A DNA stretch of 64,000 bases, from positions 3,171,001 through 3,235,000 of the forward strand of contig NZ_CP036533.1 in the NCBI RefSeq assembly GCF_024585265.1, read 5' to 3'. A program made the translations under genes and the position numbers. The notes beneath the pieces are model-generated. The model ran no database searches and was not told where the DNA came from. It worked only from the letters and a program-made list of their open reading frames with translations. Of the stretch, positions 36,488 to 45,534 are shown in pieces; position 1 is the first letter of the stretch, and every line of letters begins with the position of its first letter. Source of the DNA: Bradyrhizobium sp. WBAH42 (GTDB lineage Bacteria > Pseudomonadota > Alphaproteobacteria > Rhizobiales > Xanthobacteraceae).

Positions 36488-38416
36488 TCAAGCCAGCTTG
36501 ACCGTCTCGGCCTTCACGTCCTTGCCGAGCGCCTCGAACACCTTGGCGACGATGCCCTTGGCGTCGAGGCCGGCGCGGGCGTACATCGCGGCCGGGGTGT
36601 CGTGATCCTGGAACACGTCGGGCAGCACCATCGAGCGGAACTTGACCATGCCGCTGTCGAGCACGCCCTGGTCGGTCAGGTACTGCGCGACATGCGAGCC
36701 GAAGCCGCCGACCGAGCCTTCCTCGATCGTGATCAGGATCTCATGGTCGCGCGCGAGCTTGAGCACCAGCTCGGTGTCGAGCGGCTTCATGAAGCGCGCA
36801 TCGGCGATCGTCGTGGACAGGCCGTGGGCGGCGAGCTCGTCGGCCGCCTTCTCGCATTCGGCGAGGCGCGTGCCGAAGGAGAGCAGCGCGATCTTGCTGC
36901 CCTGGCGGATCATGCGGCCCTTGCCGATCTCGAGCGGAATGCCGACCTCGGGCATCTCGATGCCGCGGCCTTCGCCGCGCGGATAGCGCAGCGAGCTCGG
37001 GCGGTCGTTGATCGCAACCTGGGTCGCCACCATGTGCACCAGCTCGGCTTCATCGCTAGCTGCCATGATCACCATGTTGGGCAGGCAGCCGAGATAGGCG
37101 TTGTCGAACGAGCCGGCATGGGTCGCGCCGTCGGCGCCGACGAGGCCGGCGCGGTCGATGGCGAAGCGGACGGGCAGGTTCTGGATCGCGACGTCGTGCA
37201 CGATCTGGTCGTAGCCGCGTTGCAGGAAGGTCGAGTAGATCGCGCAGAACGGCTTGTAGCCTTCGGTCGCAAGACCCGCGGCGAAGGTCACCGCGTGCTG
37301 CTCGGCGATGCCGACGTCGAAGGTGCGGTCGGGGAAGGCCTTGTTGAAGATGTCGACGCCGGTGCCCGACGGCATCGCCGCGGTGATGGCGACGATCTTG
37401 TCGTCCTTCTGCGCTTCCTTGACGAGACTCTGGCCGAACACGTTCTGATAGGCCGGCGCATTCGGCTTGGCCTTGGCCTGCGTGCCGGTCGCGACGTCGA
37501 ACTTGACGACGGCGTGATACTTGTCGGCGGAAGCTTCCGCCGGGCCGTAGCCCTTGCCCTTCTGCGTCACGACGTGGACCAGGATCGGGCCGGTCTCCAT
37601 GTCGCGGACGTTCTTCAGCACGGGCAGGAGATGGTCGAGGTTGTGGCCGTCGATCGGGCCGACATAGTAGAAGCCGAGCTCCTCGAACAGCGTGCCGCCG
37701 TCCATCATGAAGCCGCGCGAATATTCCTCGACGCGGTTGGCGCGGTTGGCGAGGATCTTGGGCAGGCGCTTGTTGATCTGCTTGGCCGCATCGCGCAGCG
37801 TGCGATAGGTCTTGCCGGAGTAGAGGCGCGACAGATAGGCGCTCATGGCGCCGACCGGCGGCGCGATCGACATGTCGTTGTCGTTGAGGATGACGATCAG
37901 GCGCGAGTTCATCGCACCCGCGTTGTTCATGGCCTCATAGGCCATGCCGGCCGACATCGCGCCGTCACCGATCACCGCGATAACGTTGTTCTTGCCGCCG
38001 GAGAGGTCGCGCGCCACGGCCATGCCGAGGCCGGCGGAGATCGAGGTCGAGGAATGCGCCGCGCCGAACGGATCGTAATCGCTCTCGCTGCGCTTGGTGA
38101 AGCCGGACAGGCCGCCGCCGGTGCGCAGCGTGCGGATGCGGTCGCGCCGGCCGGTGAGGATCTTGTGCGGATAGGCCTGGTGGCCGACGTCCCAGATCAG
38201 CCGGTCGCGCGGCGTATCGAAGACGTAATGGATCGCGGTGGTGAGCTCGACCACGCCGAGGCCCGCGCCGAAGTGACCGCCGGTCACCGAGACGGCATCG
38301 ATGGTCTCCTGCCGCAGCTCGTCGGCAACCTGGCGTACCTGCTCGACCTTGAGCTTGCGCAGGTCTTCCGGTGTCCGGATGGTGTCGAGAAGCGGCGTCT
38401 TACTGTATGCGTTCAC
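36488..38416 (-). CDS. dxs: 1-deoxy-D-xylulose-5-phosphate synthase
   Basis: A 642-residue thiamine-diphosphate enzyme, first step of the MEP isoprenoid pathway. TPP-binding motif [20 protein letters not shown]; the active-site His in [29 protein letters not shown]; and the transketolase-like [17 protein letters not shown] with the catalytic Glu. No ATG is in reach: GTG 38416 (with GGAAA five bases upstream) is preferred, TTG 38428 being the alternative. It shares a strand with xseB but with a 640-bp gap. Confidence 0.96.
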   Translation of the reverse strand: MNAYSKTPLLDTIRTPEDLRKLKVEQVRQVADELRQETIDAVSVTGGHFGAGLGVVELTTAIHYVFDTPRDRLIWDVGHQAYPHKILTGRRDRIRTLRTGGGLSGFTKRSESDYDPFGAAHSSTSISAGLGMAVARDLSGGKNNVIAVIGDGAMSAGMAYEAMNNAGAMNSRLIVILNDNDMSIAPPVGAMSAYLSRLYSGKTYRTLRDAAKQINKRLPKILANRANRVEEYSRGFMMDGGTLFEELGFYYVGPIDGHNLDHLLPVLKNVRDMETGPILVHVVTQKGKGYGPAEASADKYHAVVKFDVATGTQAKAKPNAPAYQNVFGQSLVKEAQKDDKIVAITAAMPSGTGVDIFNKAFPDRTFDVGIAEQHAVTFAAGLATEGYKPFCAIYSTFLQRGYDQIVHDVAIQNLPVRFAIDRAGLVGADGATHAGSFDNAYLGCLPNMVIMAASDEAELVHMVATQVAINDRPSSLRYPRGEGRGIEMPEVGIPLEIGKGRMIRQGSKIALLSFGTRLAECEKAADELAAHGLSTTIADARFMKPLDTELVLKLARDHEILITIEEGSVGGFGSHVAQYLTDQGVLDSGMVKFRSMVLPDVFQDHDTPAAMYARAGLDAKGIVAKVFEALGKDVKAETVKLA

Positions 38417-39058
38417 GGCGATTTCCAATTTGTCAGCACCGGAAGGTCATTCCGGTGCGCGATGGGTTTGCACAATATCGGCGCAGCGCGAGTCCTATAA
38501 CCGTCGGAGCCACCTGCACGGGGCAAGGCCCCGCCTTCAAGCTTAGGTAAGCTTAAGTGCGCTCCGGTTCAGTCTCTGTGATCCCTGTCACTTAGATCGG
38601 CTTCGTCCGTCCCAAGCCAATTTCAACAGCAGTTTGAAGCACTTGTCGTCGGTAATCAGTGCCCACGCAAGGCTCGCAAAAAGCCACACTCCGCGCAGCT
38701 TTACACCAAAGCTTGGGCCAAAGCCAACCCGCTGGGCCGATTAGGGGTATGCAAATGCAACTCGCGGGCCAGAGTGGTTAACCTTGGCCGGGGGTAAGGG
38801 GTTCCGGCCTTGCTCGGTTCCTGGCACGCTTTTTTGCCCGGAATCGGAGCTTTTCTCGCCGCAAGACCCGATTTCGGGGCGGGGACGTTATCGATCCACC
38901 CCCGGAACCGCTGCCGGCCGGGAACTGCGCCGTGCGATCCCAGGCCGTGCGATCCCAGGATGCAGCGGCCACGCTCCCCGCGAAGACATTTTGCGCGGAC
39001 CTGCCGTTGCGTCTCGCGCGGCCCTGGGTCGTCAGGAGACTGAGCGGGAAAGCAATCT
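38417..39058. other. Long non-coding gap upstream of dxs
   Basis: No gene is supported in these 642 bases. The part near dxs holds likely promoter and leader sequence. A 15-bp unit CCGTGCGATCCCAGG is repeated head-to-tail at 38930-38944 and 38945-38959. TAAGCTTAGG/CCTTCAAGCTTA-type short inverted pieces lie around 38535-38555. The open frames seen on the minus strand are compositionally Pro/Arg-rich and not convincing. A small RNA is possible but none is recognised. Confidence 0.45.
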
Positions 39059-39310
39059 TTATTGGACGTCGAGCGGCGCAGTGCCGGTGGCCTGGCCGCT
39101 GGCATCGGTGGTGATCTTGTCGACGCGCGCCTCGGCCTGGCGCAGCAACTCCTCGCAGCGGCGCTTCAGCGCCTCGCCGCGCTCGTAGATCGTCACGGAT
39201 TCCTCGAGCGGCACCTTGCCGTCCTCGAGCCGCTTCACGATCGTTTCGAGTTCCTCGATCGCGCGCTCGAAGGTGAGCCTGGAGACGTCGACTTGCGTAT
39301 TTTCGGCCAT
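39059..39310 (-). CDS. xseB: Exodeoxyribonuclease VII small subunit
   Basis: An 83-residue protein. VSRLTFERAIEELETIVKRL, then EDGKVPLEESVTIYERGEAL and LLRQAEARVDKI are the XseB pattern. It joins XseA to make exonuclease VII. ATG 39310 is used because the conserved region starts there, giving the usual length. In alphaproteobacteria xseB commonly lies between an HDAC-like gene and dxs, as here; an ispA gene often found in between is absent. Confidence 0.92.
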   Translation of the reverse strand: MAENTQVDVSRLTFERAIEELETIVKRLEDGKVPLEESVTIYERGEALKRRCEELLRQAEARVDKITTDASGQATGTAPLDVQ

Positions 39311-39383
39311 ATCCGTTTCCGATTGCCCGCTTCGCTTCACCTTGGAGAAAGCAGAGTTTTGCGGGCGTAATGTGGCGGGTGGG

Positions 39384-40313
39384 TCAAGCGCCCATCAGGG
39401 CGCCGACATGCGCCGTAACAGATTCTTTCAGTCCCTGCAGGTCATAGCCGCCCTCGAGCACCGAAACAATGCGGCTACCAGCGGTCTTGTCGGCGAGATC
39501 CATCAGCTTGCGCGTCACCCAGGCATAGTCCTCCGCGCGCAGGTTCAGCGAAGCCAACGGATCGCGATAATGCGCGTCGAAGCCGGCCGAGATGATCAGC
39601 AGCTCGGGGCTGAATTTCTCGAGCTGCGGCAGGATCAGATTCTCGAACGCTGAGCGGAATTCCGGGCCGCCATCCTCGGAGGCGAGCGGCGCATTGACGA
39701 TGGTGTCGTGATCGCCGCGCTCGCCCTTGGCGCCGGTGCCCGGAAACAGCGGCATCTGGTGCGTCGAGCAGTACATCACGGTCGGGTCCGACCAGAAGAT
39801 GTCCTGCGTGCCGTTGCCGTGATGCACGTCGAAATCGACGATGGCCGCGCGCTTGATGCCGTATTTGCGCTGGGCGTGGCGCGCGGCGATCGCGACGTTG
39901 TCGAAGAAGCAGAAGCCCATCGGCTTGCCGATCTCGGCGTGATGTCCGGGCGGGCGCACCGCGACGAAGGCGTTGCGATGCTCGCCCGCCATCACCGCTT
40001 CGGTCGCCGCCACCGCGCCGCCGACGCCGCGCATCACCGCCTCCCACGTGCCGGGGGACATCGAGGTGTCGCCGTCGATATAGACCTGCCCGCTGGTCGG
40101 GGCGATGTGGCGCAGCTCGGTGACGTAGTGCTCGTTGTGGCAGAGCGTGACGAGATCGAGATCGCCCTCCGGCGCCTCATCGCGCGCCAGGAACTGGAAG
40201 CGCTCGTGCGACAAAGCTTCTTCCACCGCGCGCAGGCGATCCGGCCGCTCAGGGTGTCCCGGCGGCGTGACATGGTCGAGGCAGGCCTTGTGGGAAAGGA
40301 GAAGCGTGCTCAT
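39384..40313 (-). CDS. Histone deacetylase family protein (acetylpolyamine amidohydrolase-like)
   Basis: A 309-residue zinc hydrolase of the HDAC/AcuC/AphA superfamily. [20 protein letters not shown] has the catalytic His pair, [16 protein letters not shown] the zinc Asp and His, [13 protein letters not shown] the second zinc Asp, and [11 protein letters not shown] the Tyr that polarises the acyl carbonyl. The bacterial substrate may be an acetylated polyamine or lysine. ATG 40313 follows GGAGAAGCGTGCT-type spacing on the minus strand. It is 73 bp upstream of xseB. Confidence 0.92.
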   Translation of the reverse strand: MSTLLLSHKACLDHVTPPGHPERPDRLRAVEEALSHERFQFLARDEAPEGDLDLVTLCHNEHYVTELRHIAPTSGQVYIDGDTSMSPGTWEAVMRGVGGAVAATEAVMAGEHRNAFVAVRPPGHHAEIGKPMGFCFFDNVAIAARHAQRKYGIKRAAIVDFDVHHGNGTQDIFWSDPTVMYCSTHQMPLFPGTGAKGERGDHDTIVNAPLASEDGGPEFRSAFENLILPQLEKFSPELLIISAGFDAHYRDPLASLNLRAEDYAWVTRKLMDLADKTAGSRIVSVLEGGYDLQGLKESVTAHVGALMGA

Positions 40314-40435
40314 CAGGTCGGCCTCATGGGATGCGGGCTTTTGCCGTCGTTGGCGCATCCGGCGCCAAAACGCAATGCAAAACCCAATCTAGGCGCTTGG
40401 CCGGGAATGGCAAAGGCCTGCCCGCTTGATCCGGA

Positions 40436-42094
40436 TCAATTCACCCGCAGGATGCGGGTGGGCGGCAGCGGACCGACCGGCCCGTGCGCCCTAAAGAACG
40501 CGAACAGCGCGTCCGCATCGTAGCCGCCATATTGCGGCGCCGTGCCCTGCTTGGCGACGGTAAACCCATCTCCGCCGACGGCGAGGTAATCGTTCAGCGT
40601 GACACGGTAGCCGCTTCCAGCCTCGATCGGCCTGCCGTTGAGCGTTATCCTCTCGAGGCTGATGCGCTCGCCGAACGGCTTTGAAGCATCCCAGGTATAG
40701 CTGAAGCCGTTCGACACCTGGAGAATCCGCGGCCGCTTCGGGTCAAGCCATTGCTGCTCGAGCATGTCCTTGAGCTGGCTGCCCGTCAGCGTCATGGTGA
40801 CGAGGCGGTTGCGGAACGGCTGGCTGGCGAAGACGTCGCCGAACGTGATGGCGCCGTTCTCCTTCGGAACGATGTCGGTGCGGATGCCGCCGGGATTGGT
40901 GAGCGCGATGACAGCGCTGCCATCCTTCGCATCGCGGGTTGCGAGCAATTGCGCGTCGGCGATGATATCGCCGAGCGCGCTTTCGCCGGCCTCGTTCGGC
41001 ACGCGCGACAATGTCTGCGTCACCGAGCCCGCGGGCCGGTTGGCCATCGGCGCGGAGAGCTTGTCGTAGGCGTCGATCAATGCGGTCTGCTCGGGATCCC
41101 TGGCCAGCGAAGCATTGGCGACGATGACGTTCTCGGCCTTCGCGCCGACGATGTCGCGCGTTGCGGGATCGAGCTTGAGGTCGATCGCGGTGACGAGCGT
41201 GCCGTATTTGTCGCCGCTGGTGACGAGACGCCCGTCGATATCGCAGACATAGGCGCGATGGGTGTGGCCGCTGACGACGACGTCGACGGCACGGTCGAAC
41301 TTCCTGACGATGTCGACGATCGGGCCCGTGATCGCAGGGCATTCATTGTAGTCGCCGGCGGGATCGCCGCCCTGGTGGATCAGCACCACGATCGCTTCGA
41401 CGCCGCGCGCCTTCAGCTGCGGCACCAGCGCATTCACCGTCTCGGCCTCGTCGCGGAATTCGAGCCCGGCGATGCCCGCTGGCGAGACGATGCCGGCGGT
41501 CTCCTTCAAGGTCAGGCCGATGAAGGCGACGGGAACGCCGTCGAATTCCCGGATCTCGTAGGGCGGCAGCACGCTCTTGCCGGTCGCAGTCTCGACGGTG
41601 GAGGCCGCGAGATAATGGAATTTGGCGCCCGCGAAGGGATGCGGTCCCTGGCAGCCGTCGACGGGATGGCAGCCGCCGTTCTGCATGCGCAGAAGCTCGG
41701 TCTTGCCCTCGTCGAATTCGTGATTGCCGACCGAGCTGATCGCAAGGCCCATCATCGAGAGCGCCTCGATCGACGGCTCGTCGTGAAACATCGCCGACAG
41801 AAACGGACTCGCGCCGATCAGGTCGCCCGCGGCGACGAAGACGGTGTTCTTGTGCCCTTCGCGCAGCTGCTTCACCAGCGTCGCCATGTACTCGGCGCCG
41901 CCGGCCGCCACCGTCACCTTCCTGGACTTGTCCTCGGGGTCATTGATGCGGATGCCGCCCGGCGGCGGCCGCAGATTGCCGTGGAAATCGTTGATCGCGA
42001 GAACGCGCAGCTCGACGGGGGCTGTGCTCTGGGCCGAAGCGGGCAGGGTGGCGAGGGCGAGTGCGGCAAGGATGGATGGAACTACGTATCGCAT
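40436..42094 (-). CDS. Periplasmic 5'-nucleotidase/2',3'-cyclic phosphodiesterase (UshA type)
   Basis: A 552-residue two-domain exported enzyme. Signal peptide MRYVVPSILAALALATLPAS (cut near AQS). The N-terminal metallophosphatase has LAINDFHGNLRPPPGG, AAGDLIGASPFLSAMFHDEP, SVGNHEFDEGKTELL and VSGHTHRAYVCD. The C-terminal nucleotide-binding domain has NPGGIRTDI and the closing YRVTLNDYLAVGGDGFTV. It would release nucleosides and phosphate in the periplasm. ATG start with GAACTACG spacing only. It is followed by the HDAC-like gene on the same strand. Confidence 0.92.
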   Translation of the reverse strand: MRYVVPSILAALALATLPASAQSTAPVELRVLAINDFHGNLRPPPGGIRINDPEDKSRKVTVAAGGAEYMATLVKQLREGHKNTVFVAAGDLIGASPFLSAMFHDEPSIEALSMMGLAISSVGNHEFDEGKTELLRMQNGGCHPVDGCQGPHPFAGAKFHYLAASTVETATGKSVLPPYEIREFDGVPVAFIGLTLKETAGIVSPAGIAGLEFRDEAETVNALVPQLKARGVEAIVVLIHQGGDPAGDYNECPAITGPIVDIVRKFDRAVDVVVSGHTHRAYVCDIDGRLVTSGDKYGTLVTAIDLKLDPATRDIVGAKAENVIVANASLARDPEQTALIDAYDKLSAPMANRPAGSVTQTLSRVPNEAGESALGDIIADAQLLATRDAKDGSAVIALTNPGGIRTDIVPKENGAITFGDVFASQPFRNRLVTMTLTGSQLKDMLEQQWLDPKRPRILQVSNGFSYTWDASKPFGERISLERITLNGRPIEAGSGYRVTLNDYLAVGGDGFTVAKQGTAPQYGGYDADALFAFFRAHGPVGPLPPTRILRVN

Positions 42095-42154
42095 GGAACC
42101 AGACTAGTCGTAGCGCGCGAAGATTTCACGAAAGTTCTCGCGACGCGCAGCACC

Positions 42155-42913
42155 TCACCGCTTCTTCCTGTTCGCGAACGCATTGAACGCAGCGATCGCC
42201 TCCTCCGACCTGAGCCGGTCGCCGAACAGATGGCCTTCCTGGTCGATGCGGCGGGTCAGCTCTTCGGGCGGCGCGCGCAGCAGCTTGCGCGAGATCGCAA
42301 CCGCCTCGGCCGGCAGCCGGCAGATCTCGCGCGCCACCTTGCGCGCCTCGACCTCGGTATGTCCCGGCGAGACCACGGTGTTGACGAAGCCTGCGGCATG
42401 GGCCTCCGCGGCGGTGAAGCTCCGCCCCATCACCAGCATCGCGAAGGCGCGCTGGTAGCCCATCGTGTTCGGCATCAACAGGCTGGCCGCGCCGACCGGC
42501 ACCAGCCCGAGATGGATGTAGGGCGCGGAGAAGGTCGCAGCGTTCGAGGCCAGTACATAATCGCAGTGGAACAGCATCACGGTGCCCATCCCGATCGAGG
42601 CGCCGTCGACGGCGGCGATGATCGGCTTGGCATTGAGGGCGAGCGAGTAGAGGAATTTGACGCCGTTCGACAGCATCTCGGGGCGCGAGGCGTCGGCGTG
42701 GAGAAAATCGTCGATGTCGTCCCCGGCGGTGAAGACGCCCGAGCCGCCGGTGATGATCATGCAGCGGATGTCCGGATTGTTCTGGGCGGTGTCGATGGCG
42801 TGGCTCATCTCCCGGTACATGTCCTGGGTGATCGCGTTCTTCTTGCCCGGGCGGCGCAGGGTGATCACGCGCGTTCCGCGCTCTTCGGTGACGACGATAT
42901 TGCCATTCGCCAT
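42155..42913 (-). CDS. Enoyl-CoA hydratase/isomerase family protein lacking the usual catalytic Glu
   Basis: A 252-residue crotonase-fold protein. VITLRRPGKKNAITQDMYRE and ITGGSGVFTAGDDIDDFL form the first part, VDGASIGMGTVMLFHCDYVL the oxyanion hole. The following segment reads TFSAPYIHLGLVPVGAASLL. In delta3,delta2-enoyl-CoA isomerases this is SAPF..LGLVPEGASS, where the Glu is the base; here it is Val. The hydratase Glu pair is also absent. So it may act on another acyl-CoA or be a carrier/partner. AGCGGG spacing precedes the ATG. Confidence 0.88.
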   Translation of the reverse strand: MANGNIVVTEERGTRVITLRRPGKKNAITQDMYREMSHAIDTAQNNPDIRCMIITGGSGVFTAGDDIDDFLHADASRPEMLSNGVKFLYSLALNAKPIIAAVDGASIGMGTVMLFHCDYVLASNAATFSAPYIHLGLVPVGAASLLMPNTMGYQRAFAMLVMGRSFTAAEAHAAGFVNTVVSPGHTEVEARKVAREICRLPAEAVAISRKLLRAPPEELTRRIDQEGHLFGDRLRSEEAIAAFNAFANRKKR

Positions 42914-43138
42914 GAGAGCCCCCTTGCGCTCGCCGCTTCGCGAGTCTCGCCAGGCAATAGCCTACATCATCCCGCAGGCGTGCCAATGCGCCGGCTCAAT
43001 CTTTCGGCGTATTCCCACATGGCACCGTAGCGCATCGCAACAATTGCGACAAAACGCTTAGAAAAAGCCGGTGGTCGCCCGCCACGAGAGACACCCGCCC
43101 CGGATTACGCTGCCGCTCCATCCGCGCTACAGGTCTTC

Positions 43139-44917
43139 TTACCCCAGCAACGCCGCATCCGCCGCCGCGACCGATTCCGCGCTCTCGGTCACGGTGCGCT
43201 CGAGCGCGCCCGCCTGCACCGTGATGTTCTCGGCGAAGAAGCGCGCCAGCGCGACGTAGCGTGGCGCATCGCCGAGGCCTTCGGCCTTGGCGGCGAGCGC
43301 CTCGGAGGCGAGCAGGCAGCCGCCGAGCGTCGCGCCGAATTGCTGCAGATACGGCGTCGCGCCCGCAAGCGCGTCGTTCGGCGCGGAGGCAACGCGCTCC
43401 AACAGCCATTTGCTGGTGCGCGCCAGCGCGTCGAGCGCCTCGCGCAGCTTGGCGGCCGTGGTGCCGAAGGCGGGATCGTTGGAGGCCTCCACCTTCTTGA
43501 CGGTTGCCGAGAGCTCGTCGAGCAGCGCCCACACCGAAGCGCCGCCATTGGCAGCTAACTTGCGCGTGACGAGATCGATCGCCTGGATGCCGTTGGTGCC
43601 CTCGTAGATCGCGGTGATGCGGGCATCGCGGTAATGCTGGGCCGCGCCGGTCTCCTCGATGAAGCCCATGCCGCCATGCACCTGCACGCCGAGATAGGCG
43701 ACCTCGTTGCCGATATCGGTGGAATAGGCCTTGGCCATCGGCGTCAGCAGCGCCGCGCGCGCGGCTGCTTCAGTGCGCACCTTCGGATCCTTGGCGCGGA
43801 TCGAGACGTCGATCGCGACGGCGGTCGCATAGCAGATGGTGCGCGCGGCCGCGGTCTGCGCCCGCATCCGCATCAGCATGCGCTTGACGTCGGGATGCAC
43901 GAAGATCGCATCCGAGCCGTCGCCTGTCTTGCCGACCGCGCGGCCTTGGCGGCGCTCCTGCGCGTACGATAGGGCCTGCTGGTAGGCGCGGTCGGCGACG
44001 CCGACGCCCTCCAGGCCGACGCCGAGGCGGGCCTGGTTCATCATCGTGAACATGCAGCGCATGCCCTGGTTCTCTTCGCCGATCAGAAAGCCGATCGCGC
44101 CGCCATGGTCGCCCATGGTCATGGTGCAGGTCGGCGAGGCATGCATGCCGAGCTTGTGCTCCACGCCGCTGGCATAGATGTCGTTGCGCTGCCCCAGCGA
44201 GCCGTCGGCGTTGACCATGAACTTGGGAACAAGAAAGAGAGAAATCCCCTTGGTGCCGGCGGGCGCATCGGGCAGACGCGCCAGCACGAAATGCACGATG
44301 TTGTCGGTCATGTCGTGCTCGCCATAGGTGATGAAGATCTTCGTCCCCTTGATGCGATAGGTGCCGTCCGCCTGCTTTTCGGCGCGGGTGCGCAGCGCGC
44401 CGACGTCGGAGCCGGCCTGCGGCTCGGTCAGCTGCATCGTGCCGGTCCATTCGCCGGAGACGAGCTTTTCGAGATAGATTGTCTTCAGCTCGTCGCTGCC
44501 ATGGGCCTCCAGCGCCTCGATCGCCGACGCCGTCAGCAGCGGGCAGAGGCCGAAGGCGACGTTGGCAGCGCTCCAGATCTCGGAGCAGGCGGCGTTGATC
44601 GCGAGCGGCAGGCCCTGGCCGCCGAAATCTTCGGGGCCGGACACCGCGTTCCAGCCGCCCTCGGTCCAGCGCTTGTAGGCGTCAGGCCAGCCCGGCGCGG
44701 TCGTGACCTTGCCGCCTTCGAGCTTGATGCCGTGCTCGTCGCCGACCTTGTTGAGCGGCGCCAGCACGTCGGCTGCGAACTTGCCGGCTTCCTCCAGCAC
44801 GGCCGCGGCAATGTCGGCGTCGAAATCGCCGTAATGGCCGGCCTCCAAGGCGGCCTTGAGGCCCGCGCCATGGTTGAGCGACAGCAGCATGTCAGAAATC
44901 GGCGCGCGGTAGGTCAT
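43139..44917 (-). CDS. Acyl-CoA dehydrogenase, long form (DmdC/3-methylmercaptopropionyl-CoA type)
   Basis: A 592-residue FAD enzyme. It starts MTYRAPISDMLLSLNHGAG, typical of the long ACADs annotated as DmdC. GTMQLTEPQAGSDVGALRTR and KIFITYGEHDMTDNIVHFVL line the FAD site, ITAIYEGTNGIQAIDLVTRK contains the catalytic Glu, and a further C-terminal helical domain of about 130 residues follows. The substrate may be 3-methylmercaptopropionyl-CoA or a general acyl-CoA; the presence of an acyl-CoA ligase at 11.9 kb is consistent but not proof. Its start lies 250 bp from tRNA-Gln. Confidence 0.92.
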   Translation of the reverse strand: MTYRAPISDMLLSLNHGAGLKAALEAGHYGDFDADIAAAVLEEAGKFAADVLAPLNKVGDEHGIKLEGGKVTTAPGWPDAYKRWTEGGWNAVSGPEDFGGQGLPLAINAACSEIWSAANVAFGLCPLLTASAIEALEAHGSDELKTIYLEKLVSGEWTGTMQLTEPQAGSDVGALRTRAEKQADGTYRIKGTKIFITYGEHDMTDNIVHFVLARLPDAPAGTKGISLFLVPKFMVNADGSLGQRNDIYASGVEHKLGMHASPTCTMTMGDHGGAIGFLIGEENQGMRCMFTMMNQARLGVGLEGVGVADRAYQQALSYAQERRQGRAVGKTGDGSDAIFVHPDVKRMLMRMRAQTAAARTICYATAVAIDVSIRAKDPKVRTEAAARAALLTPMAKAYSTDIGNEVAYLGVQVHGGMGFIEETGAAQHYRDARITAIYEGTNGIQAIDLVTRKLAANGGASVWALLDELSATVKKVEASNDPAFGTTAAKLREALDALARTSKWLLERVASAPNDALAGATPYLQQFGATLGGCLLASEALAAKAEGLGDAPRYVALARFFAENITVQAGALERTVTESAESVAAADAALLG

Positions 44918-45166
44918 GGCTCACTCCCCGAGAACAATTGTTGGCGCCGTATTCCCATGAAACGGGGGCGGTCTCAACTGCCGGGACGCAGGATCGTCTG
45001 GCCGGAACGGGGAGGCCATTCGGGCCCAGAATAGAGTGTTGGCCGCCAGCCGCCTGGCCCTTTTTGCCCCTCCAGGCGGTTGAAATGCCCCGCCGCTCCC
45101 TATAGACCGGCAGCGACCGACGGGAATCTGCGGGTGCCGGTTCGACCCGTTCCGTTCGTCGTCTGT

Positions 45167-45241
45167 TGGGGCGTAGCCAAGCGGTAAGGCAGCGGATTTT
45201 GATTCCGCCATTCGGAGGTTCGATCCCTCCCGCCCCAGCCA
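45167..45241 (+). tRNA. tRNA-Gln (anticodon UUG), CCA encoded
   Basis: Acceptor stem TGGGGCG (45167-45173) pairs with CGCCCCA (45231-45237), then G and the encoded CCA. The anticodon arm GCGGA-TTTTGAT-TCCGC has the anticodon TTG, and GGAGG-TTCGATC-CCTCC is the T arm. The 3' end of a tRNA is a usual target for tyrosine integrases, and an integrase gene begins 294 bp downstream, so this is the likely attachment site of the island. A second copy of the 3' end was not found in the window. Confidence 0.97.
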
Positions 45242-45534
45242 GAGCCAACACGCTGATTTTATTACGAAAACGGCCTTCAGGGCGGAATATCCCGCGCATT
45301 TGGAAATTCCGTTTGCCTCGCATTTGGAAATTCTGTGCTGGTTTCGTTTTTGGTCGAGAGCGCATGAAAGTCGTGGCGCGCTGAACGTCGCTCAACTTAT
45401 CAAATTACGAATTGAGTGGATGAACGCTATCTGCGCGCTGCAAGCTTCCCACCGCAGCCGCTGACGTCGCGTGCGGGATCAACAATTGCAGAACCCGCCG
45501 CCTTTTGCAGCGTGCAACGAAGCGTAGTCTATCC
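45242..45534. repeat. Possible attachment region with paired 15-bp direct repeats
   Basis: Between the tRNA-Gln 3' end and the integrase stop, CGCATTTGGAAATTC occurs at 45295-45309 and 45319-45333, spaced by 24 bases. Repeated short sites on one helical face near an att core are the usual form of integrase arm or excisionase binding sites, so this is a candidate for that role. No gene is supported in the stretch. Confidence 0.5.

Noticed and set aside
35603..38500. A very long open frame (965 codons) on the plus strand
   Set aside because: It runs opposite tlyA, the deoxyribosyltransferase and dxs, whose products are recognised families. Its translation is His/Arg/Asp-rich and crosses a repeat, typical of antisense frames in GC-rich DNA.
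40751..43030. A 759-codon plus-strand frame
   Set aside because: It is antisense to the 5'-nucleotidase and crotonase genes; the product has no family pattern.
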